Shown here in pieces: positions 25,123 through 34,147 of a stretch of 64,000 nucleotides of DNA. The DNA lies in contig NZ_JANUGP010000008.1 in assembly GCF_024753135.1 (NCBI RefSeq), positions 124,001-188,000 on the forward strand, in the 5' to 3' direction. The notes below the pieces were generated by a model, which was not told the DNA's origin, did no database searches, and saw only the letters and a list, made by a program, of their open reading frames with translations. Every line of letters begins with the position of its first letter. Position 1 is the first letter of the stretch. Source of the stretch: Streptomyces pyxinicus. Lineage in GTDB: Bacteria; Actinomycetota; Actinomycetes; Streptomycetales; Streptomycetaceae. The translations under genes and the position numbers were made by a program.

Positions 25123-26076
25123 ATGAGAGCCCATCGCTCACGCGTCATAACGATCGCGTCACTCCTGCTCGCCTTCGCTGGCGGAGTCACCGCCTGTGTG
25201 CATGCCGGGGGCGGGGCCGCGCCGTCCGCCCGACAGGGCGGTGCGCCGGTCGACCTGGCCCGCTCGGTGGCCGACTACACGAGCCGGTTCGGTCCCGACC
25301 GGGGCTATCTGCACCCCGGCCGCGCCGACCGCGAGGGCATCGCCGAGGCGATCGGGCTGCTGCTCGACGGCCACCGCGAGCAGGCGCGACGGCAGTTGGC
25401 GCGGCGCGACTTCACCGTACGCACGGTCCTCGACCGGCCCACCGGGCACCGGTACACCGAGGTGGCCGACCGCACGGACACCGCCGTGACGCCGCGCGGC
25501 TGGGGCCGGGTCTACCTCGACCTCGACCACCACCCGAGCTGGTCCGTCCAGGTCCCGCACCCGGTCGCCGACCACGGCACCGAACAGCTCGGGGTGCGGG
25601 TGCTGCGCGGCGCCCCGGGCGGGGTGCTGGTCGTCGCGGGGGCCCATCGCGCGTCCGGGTCGGGCAACTCCGCCGACGTGGCGCACCGCCGGGACACCGT
25701 GTTCCACGCGATCTGCGCCGAACTGGCCCGGCGCGGGCTGCCCGGTATCCAGCTGCACGGCTTCGCCGCCTCCTCGGCACCGGGTTACGACGTGATCGCC
25801 TCCACCGGCGCCGGTTCGGCCGGCCGGCGCGAGGGCCGCGCCCTGGCCGACGGGCTGCGCGAGCATGGCTTCCGGGTGTGCCGGGCCTGGGCACGGACCT
25901 GTCCGCTGGAGGGCCGGACGAACATGCAGGGCCGGGCCGCCGACACCGACGACGTGGAGTTCCTGCACGTGGAGTTCTCCCCCGAGGTGCGGGCCGGCGG
26001 ACGGCCGGCCGAGCGGGCGGCCGACGCGGTGGCCGGGGTGACCCGGGCGTGGGCGCGCTCGGGCGTGCCAGACTGA
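25123..26076 (+). CDS. Lipoprotein with a possible hydrolase domain, divergent from capA
   Basis: The predicted product is 317 residues. The signal ends with lipobox VTAC (Cys25). An N-terminal region (about 40-110) precedes a compact domain with VPHPVADHGTEQLGVRVLRG, GVLVVAGAHRASGSGNSAD, GIQLHGFA and VEFLHVEFS. The His and Glu residues in PHPVADHGTE and LHGF could bind a metal, and gamma-glutamyl hydrolases or amidases are conceivable given the neighbour. I do not recognise the family with confidence. It probably sits on the outer face of the membrane. The next gene starts 4 bp later, so they could be cotranscribed. Confidence 0.6.
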   Translation: MRAHRSRVITIASLLLAFAGGVTACVHAGGGAAPSARQGGAPVDLARSVADYTSRFGPDRGYLHPGRADREGIAEAIGLLLDGHREQARRQLARRDFTVRTVLDRPTGHRYTEVADRTDTAVTPRGWGRVYLDLDHHPSWSVQVPHPVADHGTEQLGVRVLRGAPGGVLVVAGAHRASGSGNSADVAHRRDTVFHAICAELARRGLPGIQLHGFAASSAPGYDVIASTGAGSAGRREGRALADGLREHGFRVCRAWARTCPLEGRTNMQGRAADTDDVEFLHVEFSPEVRAGGRPAERAADAVAGVTRAWARSGVPD

Positions 26077-26080
26077 GCCG

Positions 26081-26470
26081 GTGACGAACGCGACGGACGG
26101 GGACCTGCCCCTGCTGATCGTCGACGGCGCGAACGTGGTCGGGTCCGTGCCGGACGGCTGGTGGCGCGACCGGCGCGGCGCCGCCGAGCGCCTCCGGGAC
26201 CGCCTGGTGCCCTTCGCGCGGTCGGGCGCGGGCGAACTGGCGGGCCCGGTCGAGCTGGTCCTGGTGGTAGAGGGCGCGGCCCGGGGCGTGCCCTCGGTAC
26301 CCGGCGTCCGCGTCGAGGAGGCCCCCGGCAGCGGCGACGACCTCATCGTCCACCTCGCCGCCACCGCCGGCCTCCGCCCCTGCCTGGTCGTCACCGCCGA
26401 CCGCGAACTACGCCGCCGCGTCCAGGAACACGGCGCCGACGTCACGGGGCCGCGTACGGTCCTGACCTGA
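26081..26470 (+). CDS. NYN/PIN-like domain protein (putative RNase)
   Basis: The predicted product is 129 residues and soluble. Conserved acidic positions typical of NYN/PIN nucleases are present: LLIVDGANVVG (about 10-20), the GSGDDLIV turn, and CLVVTADRELRRRVQEHGA, in which the Asp lies after a beta strand. YacP-like NYN proteins act on RNA, and some databases label this group as an NTP pyrophosphohydrolase. GTG 26081 is 4 bp after the lipoprotein stop; CAGACT 6 nt upstream could alternatively support a leaderless transcript. Confidence 0.75.
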   Translation: MTNATDGDLPLLIVDGANVVGSVPDGWWRDRRGAAERLRDRLVPFARSGAGELAGPVELVLVVEGAARGVPSVPGVRVEEAPGSGDDLIVHLAATAGLRPCLVVTADRELRRRVQEHGADVTGPRTVLT

Positions 26471-26472
26471 CC

Positions 26473-26504
26473 GGGGCCCGCCCAAGGGCAGCGGGCGGGG
26501 CCTG
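26473..26504. terminator. GC hairpin between convergent genes
   Basis: GGCCCGCCC (26475-26483) pairs, with one bulge, with GGGCGGGGCC (26493-26502) between the NYN gene and the convergent glycosyltransferase gene. There is no T-tract. Confidence 0.5.
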
Positions 26505-26549
26505 ACCCCCGACCTGACCGGTGGCCTTGCCTGCCTCTCCCCCGGCTCC

Positions 26550-28010
26550 TCACTCCCCCGCCACCCGCGCGTACAACACCGCCCCGTCCACCCGCCCCAC
26601 CTCCTCGTAGTCGGCGGTGAGGAGGCGGTGGAGGGTGGGGATGTGGGGCGGGGCGTAGGGCTTGCCCTGGGAGTCGTCGATGATCAGGGCGGGGCGGTGG
26701 GTGTGCAGTTCGTGGCGGAAGACGGGCCAGGTGCCGGCGACCGCGTACTTCTCGCCGACCCGGGGGCCGTCGCGGCCGCCGCTGTAGTTGGTCAGCAGGC
26801 CGGCGGTGAGGTAGCGGGTGGCGGGGGTGCGGTCGGCGAGCCAGTAGGTCTCCGGGTGTATGCCCCACACCAGGACGCGGTCGGCGGTCGTGGTGCGGTG
26901 GGCGAGGGCGGTCGCGAGGCGCTGGACGTGGGCGAGTTCGGGGCGCGGGGCGAGCAGGCCCCAGGTGACGAAGAGCGCGCAGCAGCAGGCCGAGGTGAAC
27001 ACGGCGGTGGTCCGGCGGCGCGCGGGCAGGATCTCCAGCGCGGCCGTGGCCAGCAGGGCGAGCGGTGGGGTGAGTTGCAGGTAGTAGTGGCCGAAGAAGT
27101 GGAAGCCGGCCAGCACCGCGAGGGCCGAGGAGGCCAGCCACAGCCACAGGTCCGCCGCCCCGGTGCGGGCGACGCGCAGAGCCCGTACGACGGGTGGCAG
27201 CAGGCCCGCCGAGGCCACGGCGAGGATCGCGGCGTTGGCCGACGCCCGGAGCAGGACGTGGAGTTCGGAGCCGGTGAAGCCGGCGTACGCGGTCGAGCCG
27301 GTGACCGTCCAGAAGAGGAAGCCGGCCGGGTCCGTGAGCAGCGCCGCGCCCAGGACCGGGGCGGCGAAACCGGCCGCCAGCCGGGCCAGGCCCGCGCGCG
27401 GGGTGCCCGCGTGGCGTAGCAGCAGCCACAGCACCGGCAGCAGCACCGCGCCGCCGGTCTGCTTGGCGAGGAACGCGGCGGCGACGGCGGCCCCGGCCGC
27501 GCCCCAGCGCCCCCGGTCGGCCCAGCGGACGGCGGCGGCCGTGCAGGGCAGTATGAACACCTCGAAGGTGGCCGCCTGCGCGTCCTCGGGGTTGAGCCCG
27601 ACCGACACCAGCAGGTAGAGCACCCCGGCGGTGGCGCCCGCGCGGTCGCCCCAGCGGCGCCGGGCGAGGGAGGCCAGCAGGGCGGCGGTCAGGAGTTGGG
27701 CGAGGACCGCCAGGATCCGCAGGGGGGTGAGGGAGTCCGTGCCGAACAGGGTGAAGGCTCCCTCGTACAGCCACGGCACCAGGGGCGGTTTGCGGTCGAC
27801 CACGGTCTCGTACAGGCGGCCGCCCTCGACGAGCAGCCGGGCCTGTACGGCGAGGTAGCCCTCGTCCGGGTTCCACAGCGGCCGGGTGAAGGACGGGATG
27901 CGGGTGGCGCAGGCCAGGACGGTCAGCGCGGGCAGCAGCCGGGCCCAGTAGGCCGTCCGGGCGGGCGCGGCCGGGGCGGGGGCGGGAGGCGCGGCGAGCA
28001 GGGGCAGCAC
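26550..28010 (-). CDS. Polytopic GT39/ArnT-like glycosyltransferase
   Basis: The predicted product is 486 residues with about ten to eleven membrane segments (30-360) and a soluble C-terminal region. An acidic pair in the first extracytoplasmic loop (RPLWNPDEGYLAVQARLL) is the hallmark of GT39/GT83-type transferases that use polyprenyl-phosphate sugars. HFFGHYYLQLTPPLALL is another conserved segment. Such enzymes glycosylate secreted proteins or cell-wall glycans; the acceptor is unknown. GTG 28010 lies 6 nt after TAGCGT, so the transcript may be leaderless. It is probably monocistronic. Confidence 0.78.
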   Translation of the reverse strand: MLPLLAAPPAPAPAAPARTAYWARLLPALTVLACATRIPSFTRPLWNPDEGYLAVQARLLVEGGRLYETVVDRKPPLVPWLYEGAFTLFGTDSLTPLRILAVLAQLLTAALLASLARRRWGDRAGATAGVLYLLVSVGLNPEDAQAATFEVFILPCTAAAVRWADRGRWGAAGAAVAAAFLAKQTGGAVLLPVLWLLLRHAGTPRAGLARLAAGFAAPVLGAALLTDPAGFLFWTVTGSTAYAGFTGSELHVLLRASANAAILAVASAGLLPPVVRALRVARTGAADLWLWLASSALAVLAGFHFFGHYYLQLTPPLALLATAALEILPARRRTTAVFTSACCCALFVTWGLLAPRPELAHVQRLATALAHRTTTADRVLVWGIHPETYWLADRTPATRYLTAGLLTNYSGGRDGPRVGEKYAVAGTWPVFRHELHTHRPALIIDDSQGKPYAPPHIPTLHRLLTADYEEVGRVDGAVLYARVAGE

Positions 28011-28016
28011 GCGTGC

Positions 28017-28022
28017 ACGCTA
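28017..28022 (-). promoter_or_regulatory. Candidate -10 of a leaderless promoter
   Basis: On the minus strand TAGCGT is followed by 6 nt and GTG 28010, the same element as at 6735-6740. Confidence 0.5.
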
Positions 28023-28082
28023 TCCGGCCCCGACGTCTCGGCAGGAACGGGACATACGGGGCCGAAGGGGCGGAAAGTCCGG

Positions 28083-29603
28083 TTACGGGGTGTTTCCGGT
28101 GGGCGGGGTCGGTGCCCCGGCTGCCGTCTCCTCGCGGTGGGCGAGGCGGCTGTGGGTGCGGCCGTAGAGGAAGTAGACGACGAAGCCGATGACCATCCAG
28201 ACGGCGAACCGGAGCCAGGTCTCGGCGGGCAGGTTGAGCATCAGCCAGAGCGTGGCGCACACGGACACGATCGGCACGAACGGCACCCAGGGGGTGCGGA
28301 AGGCGCGCGGCAGGTCCGGGCGGGTCTTGCGGAGGATGATCACGCTGACCGCGACGACGACGAAGGCGAAGAGCGTGCCGATGTTCACCAGTTCCGCGAG
28401 TTCGCTCAGGCTGGTGAACCCGGCGACGATCGCGATGATGACGCCGAGCAGGATGGTCGGCCGGTGCGGGGTCCTGAAGCGCGGGTGGACGCGGGAGAAG
28501 AAGCGCGGCAGCAGTCCGTCGCGGCTCATCGCGAAGAACACCCGGGTCTGGCCGAGCAGCAGGATCAGGCAGACGGTGGTCAGGCCGACGGCGGCGCCGA
28601 AGCTGATCACGCCCGCGTACCAGGGGTGGCCGATGGACTTGAACGCGTCGGCGAGCGGGGCCTCCACCGAGAGCCTGGTGTACTTCTGCATGCCGGTGAC
28701 GACGACGGACACGGCGACGTAGAGCACCGTGCAGATGAGCAGCGAGCCGAGGATGCCGCGCGGCATGTCGCGCTGCGGGTTGCGGGTCTCCTCGGCGGCG
28801 GTGGCGACGATGTCGAAGCCGATGAAGGCGAAGAACACCACCGAGGCGGCCGTGAAGATGCCCATCACGCCGAAGTTGGCGGGCGCCCAGCCGAACATGA
28901 GCTGGATGAGGGGTGCCTTGAGGTTGCCGCCCGCGGAGACCGGCTCGGGGTGCGGGATGAACGGCTTGTAGTTGCCGCCCTTGACGAAGAAGGCGCCGGC
29001 CACGATGACGATGAGGACGACGATCACCTTGATGGCGACGACCAGCTGGGTGATGCGGGCCGACAGTTTCATGCCGAGGACGAGGATGCCGGTGAGCACC
29101 AGCACCAGGGCGGCGGCGAGGACGTCGAAGCCGAAGCCGGAGGCGCCGTCGCGGCCGGCGAGGTAGCCGGGCAGGTGCCAGCCGGCGTTGTCGAGCAGCG
29201 AGCGGATGTAGCCGGACCAGCCGACCGCGACCACCGCGGTGCCGAGGGCGAACTCCAGGACCAGGTCCCAGCCGATGATCCAGGCGGGCAGTTCGCCGAG
29301 GGAGGCGTAGCTGAACGTGTAGGCCGAGCCCGCCACGGGGACCGTGGACGCGAACTCGGCGTAGCAGAGGGCGGCGAGCGCGCAGACCACGCCGGCCACC
29401 ACGAAGGCCAGGGCCACCGCCGGTCCGGCGTTGTTCCTGGCGACCTGTCCGGTGAGGACGAAGATGCCGGTGCCGATGATGACGCCGACGCCGAAGACGG
29501 TCAGGTCCAGCGCGGAGAGGGACTTCTTGAGCGAATGCTCCGGTTCCTCGGTGTCCCGGATGGACTGCTCGACGTTCTTCGTCCGGAAGAGAGCGCTGCT
29601 CAC
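28083..29603 (-). CDS. APC-family amino acid permease
   Basis: The predicted product is 506 residues with 12 or more membrane segments. The first helix carries the substrate-binding signature GVGVIIGTGIFVLTG, and AEETRNPQRDMPRGI is the usual loop of APC cationic or general amino acid transporters. GTG 29603 follows GGGAGG. The N-terminus (FRTKNVEQSIRDTEEPEHSLKKSLSALD in part) resembles that of CAT-type permeases. Transport is probably proton-coupled uptake of an amino acid; specificity is not readable. It lies downstream of dxs, separated by a strong hairpin. Confidence 0.88.
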   Translation of the reverse strand: MSSALFRTKNVEQSIRDTEEPEHSLKKSLSALDLTVFGVGVIIGTGIFVLTGQVARNNAGPAVALAFVVAGVVCALAALCYAEFASTVPVAGSAYTFSYASLGELPAWIIGWDLVLEFALGTAVVAVGWSGYIRSLLDNAGWHLPGYLAGRDGASGFGFDVLAAALVLVLTGILVLGMKLSARITQLVVAIKVIVVLIVIVAGAFFVKGGNYKPFIPHPEPVSAGGNLKAPLIQLMFGWAPANFGVMGIFTAASVVFFAFIGFDIVATAAEETRNPQRDMPRGILGSLLICTVLYVAVSVVVTGMQKYTRLSVEAPLADAFKSIGHPWYAGVISFGAAVGLTTVCLILLLGQTRVFFAMSRDGLLPRFFSRVHPRFRTPHRPTILLGVIIAIVAGFTSLSELAELVNIGTLFAFVVVAVSVIILRKTRPDLPRAFRTPWVPFVPIVSVCATLWLMLNLPAETWLRFAVWMVIGFVVYFLYGRTHSRLAHREETAAGAPTPPTGNTP

Positions 29604-29693
29604 GTCCTGCCTCCCACGCTGTCGTCCTCGACATGGCTCGACTGGATCGAGGGGGTCGGGATGTGTATGCCCGGCACAGGCAGGTTCACGCAG

Positions 29694-29738
29694 ACGGGCC
29701 GGTTCCGCCACCGGGAGGGGGTGGCGGAACCGGCCCGT
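29694..29738 (-). terminator. 19-bp perfect hairpin after dxs
   Basis: ACGGGCCGGTTCCGCCACC (29694-29712) pairs perfectly with 29720-29738 around a 7-nt loop, 15 bp after the dxs stop. No T-tract is present, as is common in Streptomyces. Confidence 0.8.
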
Positions 29739-29752
29739 TCGGGCGCTCGTCC

Positions 29753-31681
29753 CTAGTCGCGCGCGGGTTCCACGGAGTTCACCGGGTCCGCCGTACGGTC
29801 GAACCGGCCGTCGAGCTTGGAGACGAGGCCGGTGACCTGGCGGGCGATGTCGGGCGCGGTGAGCCCGATCTCGGCGAGCACCTCGGCGCGCGAGGCGTGG
29901 TCGAGGAAGCGGGGCGGGATGCCGAAGTCGCGCAGCGGCACGTCCACGCCGGCGTCGCGCAGCGCCTGGGCGACGGCCGAGCCGACGCCGCCGACGCGGC
30001 TGTTGTCCTCGACGGTGACGACGACCCGGTGGCGCTCGGCGAACGGCGCCATGGCCTCGTCGACGGGCTTGACCCAGCGCGGGTCGACGACGGTGGTGGA
30101 GATGCCCTGCCGGTCGAGCAGGTCGGCGATCTCCAGGCACATGGGGGCGAGGGCGCCCACGGAGACCAGCAGCACGTCGGGCCGGTCGGCGCCGGGCTCG
30201 CGCAGCACGTCCATGCCGCCGACCCGGCGCACGGCCGGTACGGCGGGGCCGACGGCGCCCTTGGAGAAGCGGACCACGGTCGGCGCGTCCTCGACCGCGA
30301 CGGCCTCGCGCAGCTGCGCGCGGACCTGGTCGGCGTCGCGCGGGGCGGCGAGCCGCAGTCCCGGCACGATCTGGAGGATCGACATGTCCCACATGCCGTT
30401 GTGGGAGGCGCCGTCGGTGCCGGTGACGCCGGCCCGGTCGAGCACGAAGGTGACGCCGCACTTGTGCAGGGCCACGTCCATGAGGACCTGGTCGAAGGCG
30501 CGGTTGAGGAAGGTGGCGTACACGGCGAAGACCGGGTGCACTCCGGCGTGCGCGAGGCCCGCGGCGGAGACGGCGCCGTGCTGCTCGGCGATCCCGACGT
30601 CGTACACCCGGTCGGGGAAGCGCTTGGCGAACCTGTCGAGGCCGACCGGCTGGAGCATGGCGGCGGTGATGGCGACGACGTCGTCGCGCTCCTCGCCGAG
30701 CTTCACCATCTCCTCGCCGAACACCGAGGTCCAGTCGGCGCCGGAGGAGGAGATCGGCAGGCCGGTGTCGGGGTGGATCCTGCCGACGGCGTGGAAGCGG
30801 TCGGCCTCGTCCTGGAGGGCGGGCTGGTAGCCGCGGCCCTTCTCGGTGAGGCAGTGCACGATGACCGGGCCGCCGAACCGCTTGGCGCGGGCCAGCGCGG
30901 ACTCCAGCGCCTCGATGTCGTGGCCGTCGATCGGGCCGACGTACTTCAGGCCCAGGTCCTCGAACATGCCCTGCGGGGCGATGAAGTCCTTCAGCCCCTT
31001 CTTGGCGCCGTGCAGCGTCTCGTAGAGCGGCCTGCCGACGACCGGGGTGCGGTCGAGGATGTCCTTGGTGCGGGCGAGGAAGCGCTCGTAGCCGTCGGTG
31101 GTGCGCAGGGTGGCCAGGTGGTTGGCGAGGCCGCCGATGGTCGGGGCGTAGGAGCGCTCGTTGTCGTTGACGACGATGACGAGCGGGCGGTCCTTGGCCT
31201 CGGCGATGTTGTTCAGCGCCTCCCAGGCCATGCCGCCGGTCAGCGCGCCGTCCCCGATGACGGCGACGACGTGGCTGTCCCGCTTCTTCAGCTCGTTGGC
31301 CTTGGCGATGCCGTCGGCCCAGCCGAGCACCGTGGAGGCGTGGCTGTTCTCGATGACGTCGTGCTCGGACTCGGCCCGCGCGGGGTAGCCCGAGAGGCCG
31401 CCCTTCATCTTCAGCCGGGAGAAATCCTGCCGGCCGGTGAGCAGCTTGTGCACGTAGGACTGGTGGCCGGTGTCCCACAGCACCTTGTCCTTGGGGGACT
31501 CGAACACCCGGTGCAGGGCGATGGTCAGCTCGACCACGCCGAGGTTCGGGCCGAGATGGCCGCCGGTCTTGGAGACCGCGTCGACCAGGAAGGTCCGGAT
31601 CTCCCCTGCCAGCTGGTCCAGCTCCTCCAGGCTGAGCCGGTCCAGATCGCGCGGTCCCGTGATGCGGGTCAGCAGCGGCAC
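29753..31681 (-). CDS. dxs: 1-deoxy-D-xylulose-5-phosphate synthase
   Basis: The predicted product is 642 residues. It condenses pyruvate and glyceraldehyde 3-phosphate to DXP, the first step of the MEP isoprenoid pathway. The thiamine-diphosphate motif runs from GDG (143-145) to NDN (172-174), with conserved His in [14 protein letters not shown] and [12 protein letters not shown]. The transketolase middle domain has [13 protein letters not shown], containing the conserved Glu. GTG 31681 follows AGGAGG. It lies between xylH and the permease on the same strand, but hairpins on both sides suggest an independent transcript. Streptomyces often carry two dxs copies; a second one would be elsewhere. 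Confidence 0.96.
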   Translation of the reverse strand: MPLLTRITGPRDLDRLSLEELDQLAGEIRTFLVDAVSKTGGHLGPNLGVVELTIALHRVFESPKDKVLWDTGHQSYVHKLLTGRQDFSRLKMKGGLSGYPARAESEHDVIENSHASTVLGWADGIAKANELKKRDSHVVAVIGDGALTGGMAWEALNNIAEAKDRPLVIVVNDNERSYAPTIGGLANHLATLRTTDGYERFLARTKDILDRTPVVGRPLYETLHGAKKGLKDFIAPQGMFEDLGLKYVGPIDGHDIEALESALARAKRFGGPVIVHCLTEKGRGYQPALQDEADRFHAVGRIHPDTGLPISSSGADWTSVFGEEMVKLGEERDDVVAITAAMLQPVGLDRFAKRFPDRVYDVGIAEQHGAVSAAGLAHAGVHPVFAVYATFLNRAFDQVLMDVALHKCGVTFVLDRAGVTGTDGASHNGMWDMSILQIVPGLRLAAPRDADQVRAQLREAVAVEDAPTVVRFSKGAVGPAVPAVRRVGGMDVLREPGADRPDVLLVSVGALAPMCLEIADLLDRQGISTTVVDPRWVKPVDEAMAPFAERHRVVVTVEDNSRVGGVGSAVAQALRDAGVDVPLRDFGIPPRFLDHASRAEVLAEIGLTAPDIARQVTGLVSKLDGRFDRTADPVNSVEPARD

Positions 31682-31824
31682 CCGTGGCCTCCTTGCAGTA
31701 GAGCTGATCGAGCTGTTGCCGGGCTTGGACGAGTCTAATGTTCCGTCCGGGCGTCCGACGGCCGGGCGGTGGGTCCGGGCTCACGCGAACGGCCGTACCC
31801 CCTTCGGACCCGGACCGGACACGG

Positions 31825-31859
31825 CCGTGCCCGGCACCGTGGGACGGTGCCGGGCACGG
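31825..31859 (-). terminator. Hairpin after xylFGH
   Basis: A 16-bp perfect stem (31825-31840 with 31844-31859) with a GGG loop lies 20 bp after the xylH stop. Confidence 0.78.
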
Positions 31860-31879
31860 GCGGTGCGGGGCGGCTGCGC

Positions 31880-33160
31880 TCAGGCGCGGCCGGCCGACTT
31901 CTGGGTCTTGCGGGTCACCGAGTCGATGACGACCGTGGCGAGCAGCACACCACCGGTGATCATGTACTGGATCGGGGTGGCGATGCCGCGGAGGGCGAGG
32001 CCGTACTGGATCGAGGTGATCACGAGGACACCGAGCAGCGCGTTCCAGGTGCGGCCCCGGCCGCCAAAGAGGCTGGTGCCGCCGATGACGGCCGCGGCGA
32101 TGACGTTCATCAGCAGGTCGCCGGAGCCGGCGCTCTGGTTGGCGGCGGCGATCTTGGAGGCCCAGAACAGACCGCCGACCGCGGCGAAGAAGCCCGCGAT
32201 GGCGAAGACCGAGACCCGCACCAGGGTGACGTTGATACCGGCCCGGCGGGAGGCCTCGACGTTGCCGCCGAGCGCGAAGACCTTGCGGCCGTACGCGGTG
32301 CGGCGCAGCACGAAGTCGCTGCCGACCAGCACGATCGCGAAGAGCAGCACCGCGAGCGGCAGGCCCTTGTACTGGTTGAACATGACCGCGACGGCGAACA
32401 CGGCGACCGCGAGCAGCACGGTGCGCAGCACGATGTCGCTCAGCGGGCGGGACGGGATGCCCGCGAGCGCGCGGCGGCGGTTGCCGAGGAAGGCCGACAG
32501 GAAGTACCCGGCGACCGCGACGACGGCCAGCAGGTAGGCGGCGGCCACGTCCGAGAAGTAGTACGTGGTGAGCTTGCCGACCACGCCGTCGCCGTCGATG
32601 TTGATGGTGCCGTTGGAGCCCAGGATCTGGAGCATGAAGCCGTTCCAGAACAGCAGGCCGGCCAGGGTGACCGCGAACGCGGGGGCGCCGATGCGGGCGA
32701 AGAAGAAGCCGTGCAGGGCGCCGATGACCGCGCCGGCCGCGAGGGCGGCGAGCACGGCGACCCACTCGTTGACGCCGTGGGTGACGCTCATCACGGCGGT
32801 GATCGCCGAGGAGACGCCGGAGACGGAGCCGACGGAGAGGTCGATCTCGCCGAGCAGCAGCACGAAGATGATGCCGACCGACATCATGCCGGTCGCCACC
32901 ATGGCGACGAAGATGTTGTTCAGGTTCTCCGCGCCGAGGAAGGCCGAGTCGAGGCTCTGGAAGATCGCGCAGATGACGATGAGGCCGACCACGACCGGCA
33001 GGGCGCCGAGGTCGCCGGCGCGCATCTTGCGCTTGAACTCGGTCAGGTAGCCGGCGAAGCCCTGCTCGCGCACGAGCAGGCGGGGGTCGACGGCGGGGGC
33101 GGCGTCGGCCGCCACGGCGGGCGCGTCGACGGGCGCGGCCTGGGACTTGTCGATGCTCAC
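31880..33160 (-). CDS. xylH: Sugar ABC transporter permease, XylH-like
   Basis: The predicted product is 426 residues with about ten or more membrane segments. The ribose/xylose-type (BPD_transp_2) signature LLGEIDLSVGSVSGVSSAI lies near 105-123, and FGGRGRTWNALLGVLVI near the end. Members of this family form the channel of sugar importers of the CUT2 class. GTG 33160 overlaps the xylG stop as GTGA. The first 30 residues are a Pro/Ala-rich cytoplasmic leader. The operon matches the xylose transporter controlled by Rok7B7 in S. coelicolor; the sugar is inferred from that. Confidence 0.9.
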   Translation of the reverse strand: MSIDKSQAAPVDAPAVAADAAPAVDPRLLVREQGFAGYLTEFKRKMRAGDLGALPVVVGLIVICAIFQSLDSAFLGAENLNNIFVAMVATGMMSVGIIFVLLLGEIDLSVGSVSGVSSAITAVMSVTHGVNEWVAVLAALAAGAVIGALHGFFFARIGAPAFAVTLAGLLFWNGFMLQILGSNGTINIDGDGVVGKLTTYYFSDVAAAYLLAVVAVAGYFLSAFLGNRRRALAGIPSRPLSDIVLRTVLLAVAVFAVAVMFNQYKGLPLAVLLFAIVLVGSDFVLRRTAYGRKVFALGGNVEASRRAGINVTLVRVSVFAIAGFFAAVGGLFWASKIAAANQSAGSGDLLMNVIAAAVIGGTSLFGGRGRTWNALLGVLVITSIQYGLALRGIATPIQYMITGGVLLATVVIDSVTRKTQKSAGRA

Positions 33161-33939
33161 TGCTGAGCCTCCGCGTTGGTGCGCGCCGCACGACGGGTCA
33201 CGGCGTTGTCCGTGGCGCCGGTGATGGCGGAGATGATCTCTTCCTGCGAGGTGGTCTTGACCTCGAACACGCCGTTGTTGCGGCCGAGCCGGAGGACGGC
33301 GACCTTGTCCGCGACGGCCTTCACGTCGGCCATGTTGTGGCTGATGAGGATGACCGCGTGGCCGCGCTCACGCAGCCGCTCGACCAGGTCGAGAACCTGC
33401 GCGGTCTGCTCGACACCGAGGGCGGCCGTCGGCTCGTCGAGGATGACCAGCTTGGGCTCGCCGAGCATGGAGCGGGCGATGGCCACGACCTGGCGCTGAC
33501 CGCCGGAGAGCGAGGCGATCGGGATGCGCACGCTCGGGATGCGGATGGACAGGGTCTGGAGCAGCTCGCGCGAGCGGCGCTCCATCTCGACCTCGTCGAG
33601 CACTCCGCGGCGCTTGATCTCACGGCCGAGGAACAGGTTGCCGACGACGTCGATGTTGTCGCACAGGGCGAGGTCCTGGTAGACGGTCGCGATGCCCAGG
33701 TTCTGGGCGTCGTGCGGCCGGTTGACCGTGACCTTGCGGCCCTCCCACTCGATGACACCGTCATCGATGGGGTGCACGCCGGCGATCGTCTTGACAAGGG
33801 TGGACTTACCGGCGCCGTTGTCGCCGACGAGGGCGACCACCTCTCCGGCGTGGACCTCAAGCTCTACGTCGGTGAGCGCCTGGACGGCACCGAATCGCTT
33901 GGAGACCCCGCGCAACGCCAGCACGGGCGTAGCGGACAC
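33157..33939 (-). CDS. xylG: Sugar ABC transporter ATPase, XylG-like, single-domain
   Basis: The predicted product is 260 residues. GTG 33939 is preferred over ATG 33948 because GAAGGAG directly abuts the ATG but lies 9 nt before the GTG. Walker A is GDNGAGKST, the ABC signature is LSGGQRQ, Walker B is LVILDEPTAAL, and the switch His is in LISHNMAD. CUT2 ATPases such as RbsA or XylG are usually about 500 residues with two fused ATPase domains; this one has only one, so two copies would have to dimerise. Confidence 0.9.
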   Translation of the reverse strand: MSATPVLALRGVSKRFGAVQALTDVELEVHAGEVVALVGDNGAGKSTLVKTIAGVHPIDDGVIEWEGRKVTVNRPHDAQNLGIATVYQDLALCDNIDVVGNLFLGREIKRRGVLDEVEMERRSRELLQTLSIRIPSVRIPIASLSGGQRQVVAIARSMLGEPKLVILDEPTAALGVEQTAQVLDLVERLRERGHAVILISHNMADVKAVADKVAVLRLGRNNGVFEVKTTSQEEIISAITGATDNAVTRRAARTNAEAQQ

Positions 33940-34116
33940 GTGAACCATCTCCTTCGCCGCCTGAGCCTGACCCCGGCGGGAGGTTGAACATAAGAAGTGA
34001 GGGGAGCGTTCGTCCGGCGCCCCGCCGTTGTGCTGCGGGGCTGTCGGCGGCGGGGCGCCGGACGCGCTGACACGGGCCGCGCGCCGGGTGGGCGCGCGTC
34101 TCCCGCGCAGGTCTGC

Positions 34117-34140
34117 GGGGCCGCCGCGCGGGGCGGCCCC
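34117..34140 (-). terminator. Hairpin between xylF and xylG
   Basis: GGGGCCGCC (34117-34125) pairs with GGCGGCCCC (34132-34140), starting 8 bp after the xylF stop. The 200-bp gap to xylG suggests partial termination, giving more binding protein than transporter, as in many ABC operons. Confidence 0.6.
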
Positions 34141-34147
34141 GGGAGTG

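Noticed and set aside
28083..33191. A 1702-codon open frame on the minus strand across dxs and xylH
   Set aside because: Only its last part (28083-29603) is a real protein, the permease. The rest is the shadow frame of dxs and xylH, rich in Arg and Pro, caused by high GC.
33940..33948. ATG 33948 as the xylG start
   Set aside because: GAAGGAG touches this ATG directly, leaving no spacing, but is well placed for GTG 33939.
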